A stretch of 64,000 bases of DNA, from contig NC_046676.1 in the NCBI RefSeq assembly GCF_003369915.1, forward strand, positions 8,649,501 to 8,713,500. Reading direction: 5' to 3'. Under the pieces are notes generated by a model, which had not been told where the DNA came from, did no database searches, and saw only the letters and a list, made by a program, of their open reading frames with translations. The DNA comes from Drosophila miranda (lineage: Eukaryota > Arthropoda > Insecta > Diptera > Drosophilidae). The first letter of the stretch is position 1, and every line of letters begins with the position of its first letter. Below are positions 37,521-48,900 of the stretch, one piece after another. The position numbers were made by a program, and so were the translations under genes.

Positions 37521-38848
37521 ACCCAATTTTTTCAAAGCAAACGCATATTTCCAGTTGCAATTCTAGATTTAAGACCATCACCGATTGAATGAATTATAGT
37601 AGTATGTATATCAAATCAGATCAGATCGGACATACCCACACACACCCATCCGCATTCCGTATATATCGAGCTTGATTGTATTTTAAGGATAATAGCCACG
37701 GATCGTTTCAAACCAAGAATCCAAATAATTTTTCAAGAGAAGAGAGCCAAGAAGTACTGTATTGTGAATATCCATACCAGAACACCTCTCTAAAGGGTTT
37801 CCAACTATCCAAAAGATCTTTGAAGAGAACCCAGAAAAGAGATCTTTTCCTCTCAACAGATCTAAAGAAACAAATTTGGGGAAGATTTAACCAAAAACTA
37901 TAGAAGGAACAATAAGCGTCCTTGGATACACCTACTGCCTAAGATATGGTGTTACTTCTTCTACACAGTTCTGGCATCTGGATCTTTGCAAAGACTTAGC
38001 TATCATTATGTTCCTTAGCCTTGATCTATGTTTAGTTCTTTGCCGAATTGTCCAAGTAAATTTTCTTTTAAGTAGCATATTATTTATGGGCTCACTGAGA
38101 ACTTTCATGGCTCTTCGCTGTCTAGAGCTATGATAAGAGCGTAAGATGGAGAGCTGCCCAATAAACTAAGTCATCGCTGCCTTTCGTTAAACATTGCCTC
38201 AGCCCATTTATCTCATCATCAACTTAAAGGTTGTTGAACAAATATCGACTAGAACAGATTCTGATAGGGTGGACGATGCAGATACTCCTCAATTATATCT
38301 TAAAGAAGAGAGAAAGAGAGAGAGAGAGAGAAAACCTTTAACTTTCCAATTTCCAAATAATAGTTTTTACTACTAATGAAGAACTCCCCCCAATTATAAT
38401 AGTCCCCAAAAGGATGGAAGCAATGATGATACAACCCCAATTCAAACTATAGAACTATAAACAATGACCATGTTAGAAAAACTTACGAATGTTAGAGCCA
38501 AGCTATAGCAAAAGTGAGCTGCAATGATCCGGATATATATGTACATGTACTATACATATATACTCGTACAGATATTTACATAACTTGTTGACTAACAAAT
38601 TCTAAATGGGAAGCATATTACAGTAGTTTTCATATACCCACTATATATACATACATACTACTCGTATGTTTGTATGTACTATGTGTATTGTATACCTATA
38701 CCAATATCTACTATATCTCCATACCATACCAATATTGGAAACTGTTCAAGCGTCAAAGATAAGCAATGTTTCGATGTATGTATGTATGTATATGTATTAA
38801 AAGATTGTTTAAAAAACAGTAAAACGATTCAACCCAATAAAGAATCAA
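37521..38848. other. 3' UTR and intergenic space between convergent genes
   Basis: The RING gene runs into this interval from the left and the first lysozyme gene ends at its right edge. AATAAA signals on the plus strand lie at 38,160-38,165 and 38,836-38,841. If the second is used, the RING-gene transcript runs into the lysozyme gene and the 3' ends overlap antisense. An AT-rich part with ATAC/TATG repeats lies at 38,530-38,800. No gene is visible. Confidence 0.5.
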
Positions 38849-39776
38849 TTATGTTGAGGACTGGTCCTTGATTTTCACTTGGTTCGGGGTCTGGTCCGCG
38901 TTCTGGGCCTGTCTCTCCTTGCCCTTTAGACAGCTGTTGAATACCTTGGCGAATATGTAGGGTAGCTCGCCGCGACACTTCAGATTTCCCAGCTTGTGCA
39001 AGGCTCCAAAGTCCAGGCAATCGATGTGATCATCGCCATTGCAGTCCTGCCCGTGCTTGTACATATAGCTCTGGATCGTATTCGCCGCACAGAGGGGCTG
39101 ATTGACACAATTGGTGAAGGCTAAAAGAGGATGAAGGCACATTAGTCGTCAGCTTGGGGGGAAAGCTAGAGTACTTACCTCGCTCGGACAGCGGAGTCTC
39201 GTTGGGCAGCGTTAGTTGTCCCCCCTCCACCCAATAACCCTCGGTTATCCGAAAGATGCCACATGCCCCGTTCACACAGATCTCTGTGGCATTGCAGCCG
39301 CTCATCGTCTCGCAGAGGCATTCCAGGCAGTCTTCCGTGACGGGTTTGTTTTCCACTGAATGCGAGAGATCGAAAGCCAAAGGCAGCGATGGAAATTGGC
39401 GGATGTAAGTCTGTGCATACTTAGTATATATACTATTCTAATGAACTGATCCGGTTTTAATTTACAATGGATTACCATAATTGTATTGCACTCTCCCATA
39501 CATACTCGTAGTGTGCCACAAATAATTGTTTTTACGCGCGGTATTCGCAGAATGCCAGGGTATATTCGACTATTTTCTAGTTTCCGTGTCTACACCTCTG
39601 TCTGTATCTGGTCAGACGAATATCGTAATGTAGTACAACGTTCCGGCTTGTTTCTAAAGCGGCACAGTGGGGCAAGTGGTACGATGAGTGCACTTACCTG
39701 CCTGGCCGGGAACATTGTCCAGCCGTAGCCACAGCAGCAGCCACAAACTGGTGAGTAATTTGAGACTGGCTAACAT
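38849..39776 (-). CDS. i-type lysozyme (destabilase) family protein A
   Basis: Three exons join in frame: 39776-39698, 39355-39179 and 39120-38849, giving 175 residues. The first exon is a signal peptide (LLTSLWLLLWLRL), so the protein is secreted. The mature part has the invertebrate-type lysozyme cysteine pattern starting CLECLCETMSGC and continuing CGIFRIT, CVNQPLCAANTIQSYM and DCLDFGALHKLG. In clam i-type lysozyme the catalytic Glu sits two residues before the Gly-Cys of the first block and the catalytic Asp in the next loop. Here the Glu position is Met and the Asp-bearing loop is shortened, so muramidase activity is unlikely. The tail is longer and more polar than in its neighbours. The gene is first of four tandem paralogues. 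It matches the melanogaster CG6421/CG6426/CG6429/CG6435 cluster; I cannot say which member. Confidence 0.9.
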
Positions 39777-40006
39777 AGTATCTCAAACTAAACTCCGATG
39801 GATTTGTAGACGAGAACCTGACCTGACGTCGCCGTGTTTACTGCACAACTGATCTACGCTGATCAACCGATCTGTTGTTTATTAATCGAGAGGCTGGCTA
39901 TTTGCAATGCAATTTTCTGACACAAATTTCGCAGACTCTTCCTCATAAATTAGATATTAAATACTAGAAACTAGAAACTAGATATTAGTGGTTTCCCAGC
40001 CGTGGA

Positions 40007-40546
40007 TTATGTCGACGACTGTCGCTGCTGTTCCCGCTGCGCCCGTCTCAGGCACCGCTTGAAGAGGTTCTCGTAGTTGTAGGGCATGTCTGCTTTGCAG
40101 TTGAATGGACCCATGTAATGGATCGCGCCGTAATCGTAGCAGTCCTCCCGCTGATCATCATTGCAGTCCTGTCCGTACTTCACCATGTAGTTCTGGAGAG
40201 TGTCCGCCCCACAGTGCGGATCGTTGGCGCAGTTGGTAAACGCTGTAGCGTTAAATCATGGATGATCAGATCCTCTCCCACTCAAAGGTGAATGTGCTGT
40301 GGCTAACTCACCGCTGTCCGTTACGGCTGTGTCACCCGGCACTGTCAGTCGTCCCGAATCGACCCACTGATCCCAGGTGATCCTGAAGATGCCGCAGGCA
40401 CCGTTCACGCACACAGCCGTGGCATTGCAGCCGCTCAATGCCTCGCACATGCAAGTCAGACAGGTCTCCGTGATCGGTTTCGGGCTCTCCGCCTGAACCA
40501 AGCCCAGAGCCAAAACAATTATCAGCGTATATTCATATGTGGACAT
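40007..40546 (-). CDS. i-type lysozyme (destabilase) family protein B
   Basis: Two exons join in frame: 40546-40312 and 40242-40007, giving 156 residues. I chose the ATG at 40,546 because it starts a clear signal peptide (LIIVLALGLVQA); an upstream in-frame ATG at 40,591 lies at the predicted transcription start. The fold pattern is CLTCMCEALSGC, CGIFRIT, CANDPHCGADTLQNYM and DCYDYGAIHYMG. The catalytic Glu position is Leu and the Asp loop is missing. The intron that separates the signal peptide in paralogues A, C and D is absent, while the intron before the AFTNC block is kept. A TATA box and initiator lie upstream. Confidence 0.9.
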
Positions 40547-40596
40547 GGTAAGCCGAATATTCACTACCGATTCAATGCGTTGCTCGACCATTCAGC

Positions 40597-40631
40597 CACT
40601 GAACGCTCGCAGCACTGACTATAGATTTATA
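40597..40631 (-). promoter_or_regulatory. TATA box and initiator of lysozyme gene B
   Basis: On the minus strand TATAAA lies at 40,631-40,626 and an initiator TTCAGTG at 40,603-40,597. The spacing is about 31 bases, the expected TATA-to-start distance. The predicted 5' UTR is about 54 bases. Such TATA promoters suit a tissue-specific secreted protein. Confidence 0.6.
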
Positions 40632-40750
40632 TTGGCCTGCCGAGCCGAGAACGAGTTCAATATATACTAGTCAATGGGGGCGTTGTAATGGGTGTGGGAA
40701 TAGGAAGTGATCTAGTCTGCTCTGATCCGTAGGGGAGATTCCCCGCGATA

Positions 40751-40756
40751 TTTATT
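40751..40756 (-). terminator. polyadenylation signal of lysozyme gene C
   Basis: AATAAA reads on the minus strand 31 bases after the stop codon of gene C. Confidence 0.6.
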
Positions 40757-40787
40757 TGATGCATAACAAACTCTGTGTTCCGGAAGA

Positions 40788-41326
40788 TCACTCGAAACCC
40801 TGATCTTCATAGTTCTCGATGCACTCATCGAAGACGCTCTGGTAATTGTATGGTAAATCCGCCTGACAGCCGTAGGCCCCCAGCTTGTGGATCCTCGCAT
40901 AGTCATGGCAATCCATCTCGCCATCGTCATTGCAGTCCTGATTGAATTTCTTCATGTAGTTCTGAACCAGATTGGCGGCGCAATGCGGATCGTTGGCGCA
41001 GTTGATGAAGGCCCGCTCCGATTCGGGATGCTCCCCGTCGATGGTCAGTTTGCCGGCGTCCACCCAGTAGGCCCAGGTGATGCGAAAAATGCCGCATGTG
41101 CCCTTCTCCGGGCTGGTGCAGATCCTTGTGGCATTGCAGCCGCTGATGGCCTCACAGATGCACGTCAGGCACAACTCCGTAACGGGTTTGTCGATCACGT
41201 GACCTAAATAGCAGTTGTTAGACCATATAAATATATGATTTAGGGTTAGGACTAACCTTGACTCTGGACCAACGAAGGCGACACCGCCAACAGCAAGCAT
41301 AGCATATATTCCACCTCAAAACTCAT
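40788..41326 (-). CDS. i-type lysozyme (destabilase) family protein C
   Basis: Two exons join in frame: 41326-41257 and 41203-40788, giving 161 residues. The first exon encodes the signal peptide (YMLCLLLAVSPSLVQ) and ends at a GTTAGT donor. The second encodes the whole secreted domain, including CLTCICEAISGC, CGIFRIT, CANDPHCAANLVQNYM and DCHDYARIHKLG. The intron that splits this domain in A, B and D is missing here. The catalytic Glu position is Ile; the loop that would carry the catalytic Asp reads ICTSPEKGTC, slightly longer than in the neighbours but without an aligned Asp. Confidence 0.9.
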
Positions 41327-41940
41327 TCTAATGCTCTTAGTGCTCTTCAACTTGGTTCAAACAGTTCCGCACCTAAATCGCAAATGGTGCCAGCAAATCC
41401 AACAGCCAGCTCTCAAGTCTCCCGGGTCTCTCCCCACCAGTACCGGTTTCTAGGTCGCATCCACACGAATCTCTATAACTAAATAATGCGGGAATTACCA
41501 ATTACCTGCTACCAATCGAATGATCGGTAGTAGATGCGAGTGATTGGAAAGAAATACCCTGAACCGACCACTGACTAAAAATGGAAAGATATTGGATATA
41601 TTTCTTGGCCATTCCGGAGAGCTGCTACTCTACGGGCATGTAGTAACCACAAGTAACTACATGTCGTGACAGAGACACCTGCCGACGAATTCGTGCGAAT
41701 GTAAAAACTTCCATTTATTTCCGCTGAATGTCGCCAGCGTTGTCAACGGTTATTTAAAACTGATTTGATTGTAAAAATATCTCGCATTAAAAGCTAAATT
41801 CCGTGTTGCTTTACCATTATAGTTTTAATATCAATCTCAATTCCACAATCTAGCTCCAATTCAAATGCATTGCCATAAATTAGTATTTTAAATATTAGTT
41901 ATCGTTAATTATTTGATGCGTATGTGCCCTACTCTTGCGC

Positions 41941-44054
41941 TCAAGGTCCAGAGCGAACGTCCAATTGCTGGAACGAGTTCAGGCAGCTCTGTAGGCTGGT
42001 TTGGTACTGATAAGCCAGCTCCCCACCGCAGCCATAGCCCCCCAACTTGTGAATAGCAGCGTAGTCGTAACAGTCGATGCCCCCATCTTTGTTGCAGTCC
42101 TGCCCAAACTTGGTCATGTAGTTCTGGATGGTGTTGGCCGCGCAGTAGGGATCGTTCACGCAGTTGGCATAGGCTGAAAAGGAGTTTAAACAAGTTAAGA
42201 AGAAGAACGATGGCGAAGTGCGGCAAACAGGCTTACCATCTTCAGACTGGGGGCTCTCGTTTCCCAAGGTCAGCTTGCCTCCATCCGACCAGTAGGCCCA
42301 GGTGATGCGAAACAGGCCGCAGACGCCGCCGCCGCAGAATCGTGTCTGATTGCATCCGCTGATGGCCTCGCAAATGCAGCCGAGACACACATCCGTCACC
42401 GGCTTATCTGTTTTGGGGGCAGAGGGCAGGCGAATTAGTTTGAGATCGGGAACGCGATTAGCCACGGGAAAAACGTAAACAGAGTAAACAAAATAAAACT
42501 CGAATTAACATTTTTGCCCACCCATGTCATCGCTTTATTCAGGGCGTTCCGTAATGTGCGAGTCTTGAGAATGATTTCGAACCAAGATCGTTCGAATTTC
42601 AACCTCATAAAATTTCGAAAATATATAAACGCATTTATAATACGACAATATTGTATTATTATAAGAACGTGAAAAAACAATTCCGATGGTCGTACGCCCA
42701 TGAACCTCAGACAAAGCTCCATCGTATCTGCTCCGCCAGTTTCAGCCTCCGACTCTCTGCCGAACTAGTTTTGCAACTTTCAATGGCAGCATTGTGTTGA
42801 GGCATCTCTATGCCAGCCCCCCGTAGGCGAAGATGAGTCAATATTTTCAGTGTTATCAAGAGCTGTTGTTCTTGTAATTTAATGATTTATTTTTCCACGA
42901 ACAGCGGCAGTTTGAAAAGCGGAGGAGGTTGTCAGCATGCGCCAAATTCTCTGTGAGAACACCCTATCAATCATCTTTATTCACCCACGTAATCTCTTCT
43001 ATGAGTTCACTGAACTATGCAAAATATACATACATATGTAGTCTTGAAAGTCGTAGAAATCGGGTCAAGATTTTAAAATAGCCTCCAGAAATTTAAATTG
43101 CTTGCATAATTTTACTTTTCTTATTGCTGAGATTTGATTTACTCGGGACTAGTATAGAAAAATTGGGAATTTCCAGGCACTAGAGATAACACACACCCAG
43201 GCAAAGATAATGCGAATTGTTTGCTCACAAATAAACATCATTTAAGCGGAATGGAACGTATTGTCACATCACGAAGGTGGGATATTTCAGGTTATTCCGA
43301 GCTAAACAATTATTTTCGAAATTCAATTAATTTGTACATCCTTTTTCATGGAGAGTCCACAGTTTAAATTGTTTTATCTCTGATATAATCAGCTACTTAT
43401 GCAACTAACTATTTAATCGAATACATATCCTATGAGCTCACCCTGGAATAATTGTACAATACACGATGCAGGTGATTGACAACTAATATTACTACAAGAC
43501 ATTTTTCAAGTGAATTAATTTCCGTCTAATGTAAGGGGGATACACAAATCGGAAGCGATTTCAATGGCAATGCCGTGTTATTGAAACCACCGCAGTCAAT
43601 GGCCCGGCTCGTTCCTAATGATAGATGCGCCAGTCTCGCATACGTATTCGATACCCGCAGTATTTATGGACATTTGTCAACATCCAGATGCTTGTTTGAT
43701 GCAAATACGAACAGACTTGTTGGGCAAATGCATATAGAGCTGAGAAATCCCTCTAAGAACGAAACATGTCTTGGCACAGAACAAAAGACACAAATATTTA
43801 TACAATTGCTAATTAATGTTAATGAAATGCACGAATCCCGCACCCGAGACGAGCAGGTATTCCAAAGCAAAACTCCACTAAATGGGTAACAAAATCGAAC
43901 CAAAAACAATAACCAGAATATAAGCTAATCTCTCAATATGATACAATTCCGGCTTAAATATATTTGACTCACCCTGCGCCTGAATAAGAGCAACCAGTCC
44001 CAGGCACAATAAAGCACCAAACACCAAAGTGCAGCACAATTTGTTGGCAGCCAT
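41941..44054 (-). CDS. i-type lysozyme (destabilase) family protein D
   Basis: Three exons join in frame: 44054-43973, 42407-42237 and 42173-41941, giving 161 residues. The first exon is a signal peptide (LVFGALLCLGLVALIQA), separated from the rest by a 1.57-kb intron, much longer than the first introns of its paralogues. The domain reads CLGCICEAISGC, CGLFRIT, CVNDPYCAANTIQNYM and DCYDYAAIHKLG. The catalytic Glu position is Ile and the Asp loop is replaced by a glycine run (CGGGVC). It keeps both introns of the family and may show the ancestral gene structure of the cluster. Confidence 0.9.
42408..43972 (-). other. 1.57-kb intron 1 of lysozyme gene D
   Basis: The intron runs between a GTGAGT donor and an AAACAG acceptor. 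The sequence is AT-rich. Open frames in it lack splice context and family similarity, and I see no nested gene. Confidence 0.7.
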
Positions 44055-44369
44055 TATTAGCAGTTTTTATTGTCCGAAAAAGATTTGTTTAAACCGGATA
44101 GCACAATAAAGTGTATCTCTGTGATTTTATTTTAGCAACCGAACGAACGCTTTCGCGCTTAACGGACAAGTGAGCTTGCTGCGGGCCGTGCTTCACAGTT
44201 TTGTTGAGCAAAAGCTTACTGAAAGCTTCCGAACGAAAGACTCACGCTGAGAACTGGGCAGAGAGAACTGCTCATCAGAAAGAGAGACACACAGATGCTA
44301 TGGTAAATGTTTGTGAATACACTATTTAAGAGAGTTTATAAATTTTTAGTTGCTTCGCTTTTGCTTGGA

Positions 44370-44375
44370 TTTATT
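44370..44375 (-). terminator. eEF1beta: eEF1beta polyadenylation signal
   Basis: AATAAA reads on the minus strand 21 bases after the eEF1beta stop codon, implying a very short 3' UTR as expected for a highly expressed translation gene. Confidence 0.6.
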
Positions 44376-44396
44376 CAAAATAGTAAGAATCTCAGT

Positions 44397-45176
44397 TTAG
44401 ATCTTGTTGAAGGCAGCAATATCGACGGACTGCACAAAGTCCTCGAACGCCTCAATCTTCTCCTGCAGAAGATCGATGGACACCTTCTCGTCCTCAATGA
44501 CGCACATGATCTGCAGCTTTTGGATGCCATAGCCGACGGGCACCAATTTGGATGCGCCCCACAGCAGACCGTCCATTTCGATGGTGCGGACATTATTCTC
44601 CATCTCCTTCATGTCGGTCTCATCATCCCATGGCTTGACATCGAGCAGCACCGACGACTTGGCAATAAGGGCGGGTTTCTTCGATTTCTTGGCGGTGTAG
44701 GCAGCAACACGCTCCTGCTTGATGCGCTCGGCCTCAGCGTCGTCCTCCTCGTCGTCGGAGCCGAATAGATCGACATCGTCATCGTCGTCAGCAGCTGGCT
44801 TGGCCGGAGCAGCCACTGTGGGTTTGCCACCAGCCAACTGAGGCAGGGGAGCGCCTGTCCAAGCGGAGCGCTCTCCGGCCTCAAAGGAGGCAATGTGGCG
44901 GTACCAACGTGCAACGTGGGCGTAGTCTCCAGCTGGAGCCTTGCCCAGGGCATCGAACACAGACAAATCGGCCTTGCTGGGTGTGTATCTGTGGCGGAAA
45001 ATAAATTAAATGAGCGTCAAAGTGAGCAAAAAGAAATCGCCGACGTGTGCGGTTCTCACATAACCTCACTTCCTGGCGCCGCGTGCTGATGCTTACCCGC
45101 TGATGTAGCTGCTGTTGGCCAGGAAGTTGTTCAATTCCTTCAGTCCCTGTGGGGTCTTTACATCACCGAAAGCCAT
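44397..45176 (-). CDS. eEF1beta: translation elongation factor 1 beta
   Basis: Nucleotide exchange factor that reloads eEF1A with GTP during translation elongation in the cytoplasm. Two exons join in frame: 45176-45097 and 44988-44397, giving 223 residues. The N-terminal part ([16 protein letters not shown]...) is the GST-C-like domain that binds eEF1gamma. The centre is a highly acidic linker ([17 protein letters not shown]) with a casein kinase II type serine. The C-terminal exchange domain begins about residue 135 ([17 protein letters not shown]) and ends [12 protein letters not shown], both hallmark sequences. The 108-base intron shows no clear snoRNA boxes. The upstream region has a Motif 1 site and a pyrimidine initiator typical of translation genes. 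Confidence 0.97.
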
Positions 45177-45246
45177 TTTAGTTTATTTCTTGATCTGAAT
45201 TCGCGTTTAAAAAAATCAATGCCCTCGTGCACGTACCGACGAAAAA

Positions 45247-45262
45247 GGAAAGAGTGTGACCG
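45247..45262 (-). promoter_or_regulatory. eEF1beta: Motif 1 plus TCT initiator of eEF1beta
   Basis: On the minus strand CGGTCACACT (45,262-45,253, core-promoter Motif 1) runs directly into CTCTTTCC (45,254-45,247), which fits the polypyrimidine TCT initiator (YYCTTTYY) used by Drosophila ribosomal protein and translation factor genes. It lies 71-78 bases before the ATG. The start site is inferred from the motifs. Confidence 0.55.
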
Positions 45263-45299
45263 CGGATTTTTCCATAAAATGTACGGTCGCACAAAAAAA

Positions 45300-45745
45300 A
45301 ACTTAGCCCACTTAACCCCCCTCTATTTAAACAGGTGAACAAGTTTAGTTGAACCGCGGAAAAAATACAGTATGTAAATTTTTCTTGTAGATCCATTCTA
45401 TCTCTCCTCTTTACTTACAAAAAACCACGATATCTTTTACCTGAACTGCGCTAAAATTATTTAATTTTCATTATCTTCGGTGAAATATTTAAATACCCCC
45501 TTGGTCTACAATGGGTTAATCGAGCTCCGTCAAGAATTGAAAACCATATTCTTCGACTTTGACATTCGATTTGATATTACCAGCTAGCTCGGACTTCCAT
45601 ACCTGAACACATAATTATATCCGATTGATAGATCCATAGATATTTTGATATTCCGTTTAATAATGCTGGCAAACTAAGACTTTCAGCTCTGCCCACATCA
45701 TTTTATCCGATTGATGCATTAGTTTTCTATAATACTAGCTAATTT
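45300..45745 (+). repeat. dispersed repeat, copy 1
   Basis: The words ACTTAGCCCACTTAA, CCCCCTCTATTTAAA, TTTTCATTATCTTCGG, AATACCCCCTTGGT, GGGTTAATCG and CTCCGTCAAGAATTG occur in the same order and strand at about 60,906-61,195. The 3' part (GATATTCCGTTTAATAAT, then CACATCATTTTATCCGATT) matches further copies at 60,728-60,840, 61,308-61,415 and, inverted, 46,866-46,990. Divergence is high, perhaps 20-30% by eye. No coding potential is seen. The class is unknown; a non-autonomous DNA element or Helitron-like element is possible. Confidence 0.7.
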
Positions 45746-45973
45746 TAAAGACTCCCAATTATTGATTGTTTATAATCGCTAGAGCTGCGCACTAAAGTGT
45801 AATTGTTTGTAAGTGAGTGATTTATCGTATTTATCCCAGTAATTTGAATTGAAACAACAATGTCTTCATTCTTTCTTTCACTTTTATAAACAACTTACGG
45901 CTTATTCTTACATCTAAATAATTTGTTTTGTTCTAAAATAGCAATATTTGACCAAACTCTAACCAAGCTCTGG

Positions 45974-48900
45974 CTAAGACCAACGCAGTTGGTACTTAAG
46001 CTTTCTCAAATGAATGCGCGTCTTAAAGACAACATCCCACAGCGGACTGCTGATACCATATCCCAGGTCCTGGTGCGTAAAATGGTGTTGGTAATGATAT
46101 CGTTTCATATGGACAATGTGCCTAAAAGATGGATTGCCGTAATGTAGGTAATAGTGCATCATGTCGTAACACAGGTAGCCGACGAGAGCACCTGATAGGA
46201 CAACTCGCGGTTGGATGAGAAAATAACTAAGTGGGTAATAAATAAGCGTAGCAAGAATGGCACCCGGAAGTGGGGGAAACACGAGGCGCATGGGATCGAA
46301 AGGTACTTTATGATGCAGCCCATGGATCATGAAGTGAAAAGTGCATATCCAGGGTCCACTGTTGCTCTTCAGTTTAATATGAAACACCCAGCGATGTAGA
46401 GTGTACTCCAGAAATGTCCACAGGAGCACGCCGAACAAAAAGTAGCCAGTGAGACACGCAAGCTGTAATATTTGATAATGATTAAAAGATTGTCATTAAT
46501 TGGTTCACAAAAATATATGCGTACCTGACTTTTGTCATTCCAACTGGTGTGAATGTCCTCCCACGCACACCGTATAATGACGGGAATCCAGAATATGGGC
46601 ACCAGCCACCAAGGCGTCTTGGTCAACATTTCCAAATACCAGGGGCCGAAGAGCCGCAGTGGCCTGTCTACTGGCTTGTGCACCCACTCATCGTAGCATT
46701 TCGTTATGTTGGCGATTTGCGGCAGCATGGCCTTTGACCAATCAACCAGGTGCTGAAACGGTTTACAAGCGTTTTTAAATATGGCGCGCTGCATCCAGTC
46801 GATAATACTATCGAACTTGAATCGGGTAAGGCTCTCTTTGAAACCTTTTTTTACGCAAAATTCAATAAAAGCAAGTATTTAAAATAAACCAGTCAAGTAG
46901 TAAATAGGTTCATTAATTGGATAGAACTATGTGGCTAGTAATATTCCACGGAATATCAAAATCGACGAATATGTATAATATATCTTGAATTCGTCAGTAT
47001 ATTTACGGTATATTTTTAAAATGAGACGGTGTATTTTGCTATATTTCTGAGGGTCGGACGGTATATTTTAACGATAAATCCACGGTCACACTGATCAAAA
47101 ACTCAAATTCAACGACGCAGCGCGACTACCTGTGATAAAACATTCAATATTCTAATATCAGATTCATAATACTACACATAGTATTACACTGCACATAGTT
47201 ATACTATCGTCGGAATAGAATATGTCAAACACATCAATTCGTCCGATACCTACGCTGAAAGGGATTTTTTCAGTGCCGCGTAAGATTTTTCTCGAAACTT
47301 GTACGGTCATGGCAACCGAGGTATAATTTGTTTTGGTAATTTTATTGCAGGAGCAGGAGCTAATCAGGGCCGCAACTTTCTTAAGGAGAATAAAGAGAGC
47401 TTGCGCTCGCTGGAGAAATCAACAAGTGAAAAACTAGCAGCCAAGGAACCAGTGCGTCCCAAATGGATGCCACCTATGCGCCGCGCTGGCAGCGAGGTAC
47501 GGGAATCGAAAACAGGAAGACCCCCGGTGTCCAGACAAAACACCCAGGAAACCAGTCTGCAACGCAACCGTAACCACTCGCGTTCGCATCACCAATTGGG
47601 TGTGGCTGTTCCAGATGCTGGCGAACGTTTTGACGGCTTGGAATCGCGCAATCCTATGTGCGATGACCCGTCGGTGGAAGCACAGAAAGATTTTGAGCAG
47701 TCACCGGACAGATATTCAGAACGCTGCAGCTCTTGCGGCACCCAACGCAGCTCCACAAGCATTGGCATACAGACAGAAGATATCACAGATGAACTCTACC
47801 TAACAAATGCCTTAAAAAAGTAAGAAAAGCAGCCGGAAATGAAAGCAGCAGCAACCCATACCTTAACGTACTCTATTCTTGCTATTTTAGATGCAGTTTT
47901 GATGGTGATTCTATGCTGGATGAGCACCCCAATAAATATGACAACAATTACAGACGGTCCTCCAATCGTTACGATAATAACGAAAACGAGCATCTTCAGC
48001 CCAGTCGGTTCAACATGAATGAGTTGAACACAATGATACCCTTACCCGACGATGATCTGAAAACTGAAGTCGCTTCGGATGAAGAGGCTCCGCTTAGTGC
48101 CCGCAGCCGCTTTACAGTGGCCACAATGGCATCAAATGCTAGCACCACGTCCATAACATCGAAGCGCCGCGAGCACAAGCTGGGATGTGAGTATATATAG
48201 GGGAACTCGGCGGCTCGATGGCTAATCAAGCTTTGTTTTCAACAGCACGCGACGAATTGCGTCTTCCGCGCTACCTAGAGAAGGAAAAGCGCGAAAAGGC
48301 CGCAGCCAAGGAGCTTGCCGATGCACGGGATCCGGACTGTCCACGCGGACATACTCTGCTCTCGGAGGAGGATCGTGTTGGCCACTTGAACAGCGCAAAG
48401 AAGCGTAAGTCTTACAGATAGTATCTTAATTTTGCATATGTTTCAATACGGTTCGCTTGACAGGCTATGATGGTCTAATCAGTGAGCTTAATCACATGCC
48501 CATGACCGCCCAGACTCTTCGGGTGCGCAACCGCAAGGCGGAAATCGACAAAGAGCTGGGTATCGTAGATGAGGAGATACGCGTCTACTCCAAGCCCAAG
48601 GTATACATCAGCTCTAGCAAATATCAGTAACTCTGATGGCTGTACTCGCAACATCCCAAAGAAGTCTTTGCATCAAATGACTGTTAGTTCTACGATCTCC
48701 CTAAAAACGATCTACTATGACCTCCGCCGTACATGTGCCTTAAGGAGTCTTTATGAATGCATGAATCTAGTCTTGTGTTAACTATATTTAAGAATAGTTT
48801 CCACGTCATCAATGGAGCCAGTCTTATGAATGCAACCAAGTGAAGACTCCAGTAAACACAACAGAATTTCTACATTAAACAGTAATCTAACAAAAAACTC

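Noticed and set aside
44307-44768. Plus-strand 153-codon open frame
   Set aside because: It is the complement of eEF1beta exon 2.
44989-45096. Possible snoRNA in the eEF1beta intron
   Set aside because: The intron is 108 bases and I find no paired C and D boxes or H/ACA boxes at proper spacing.
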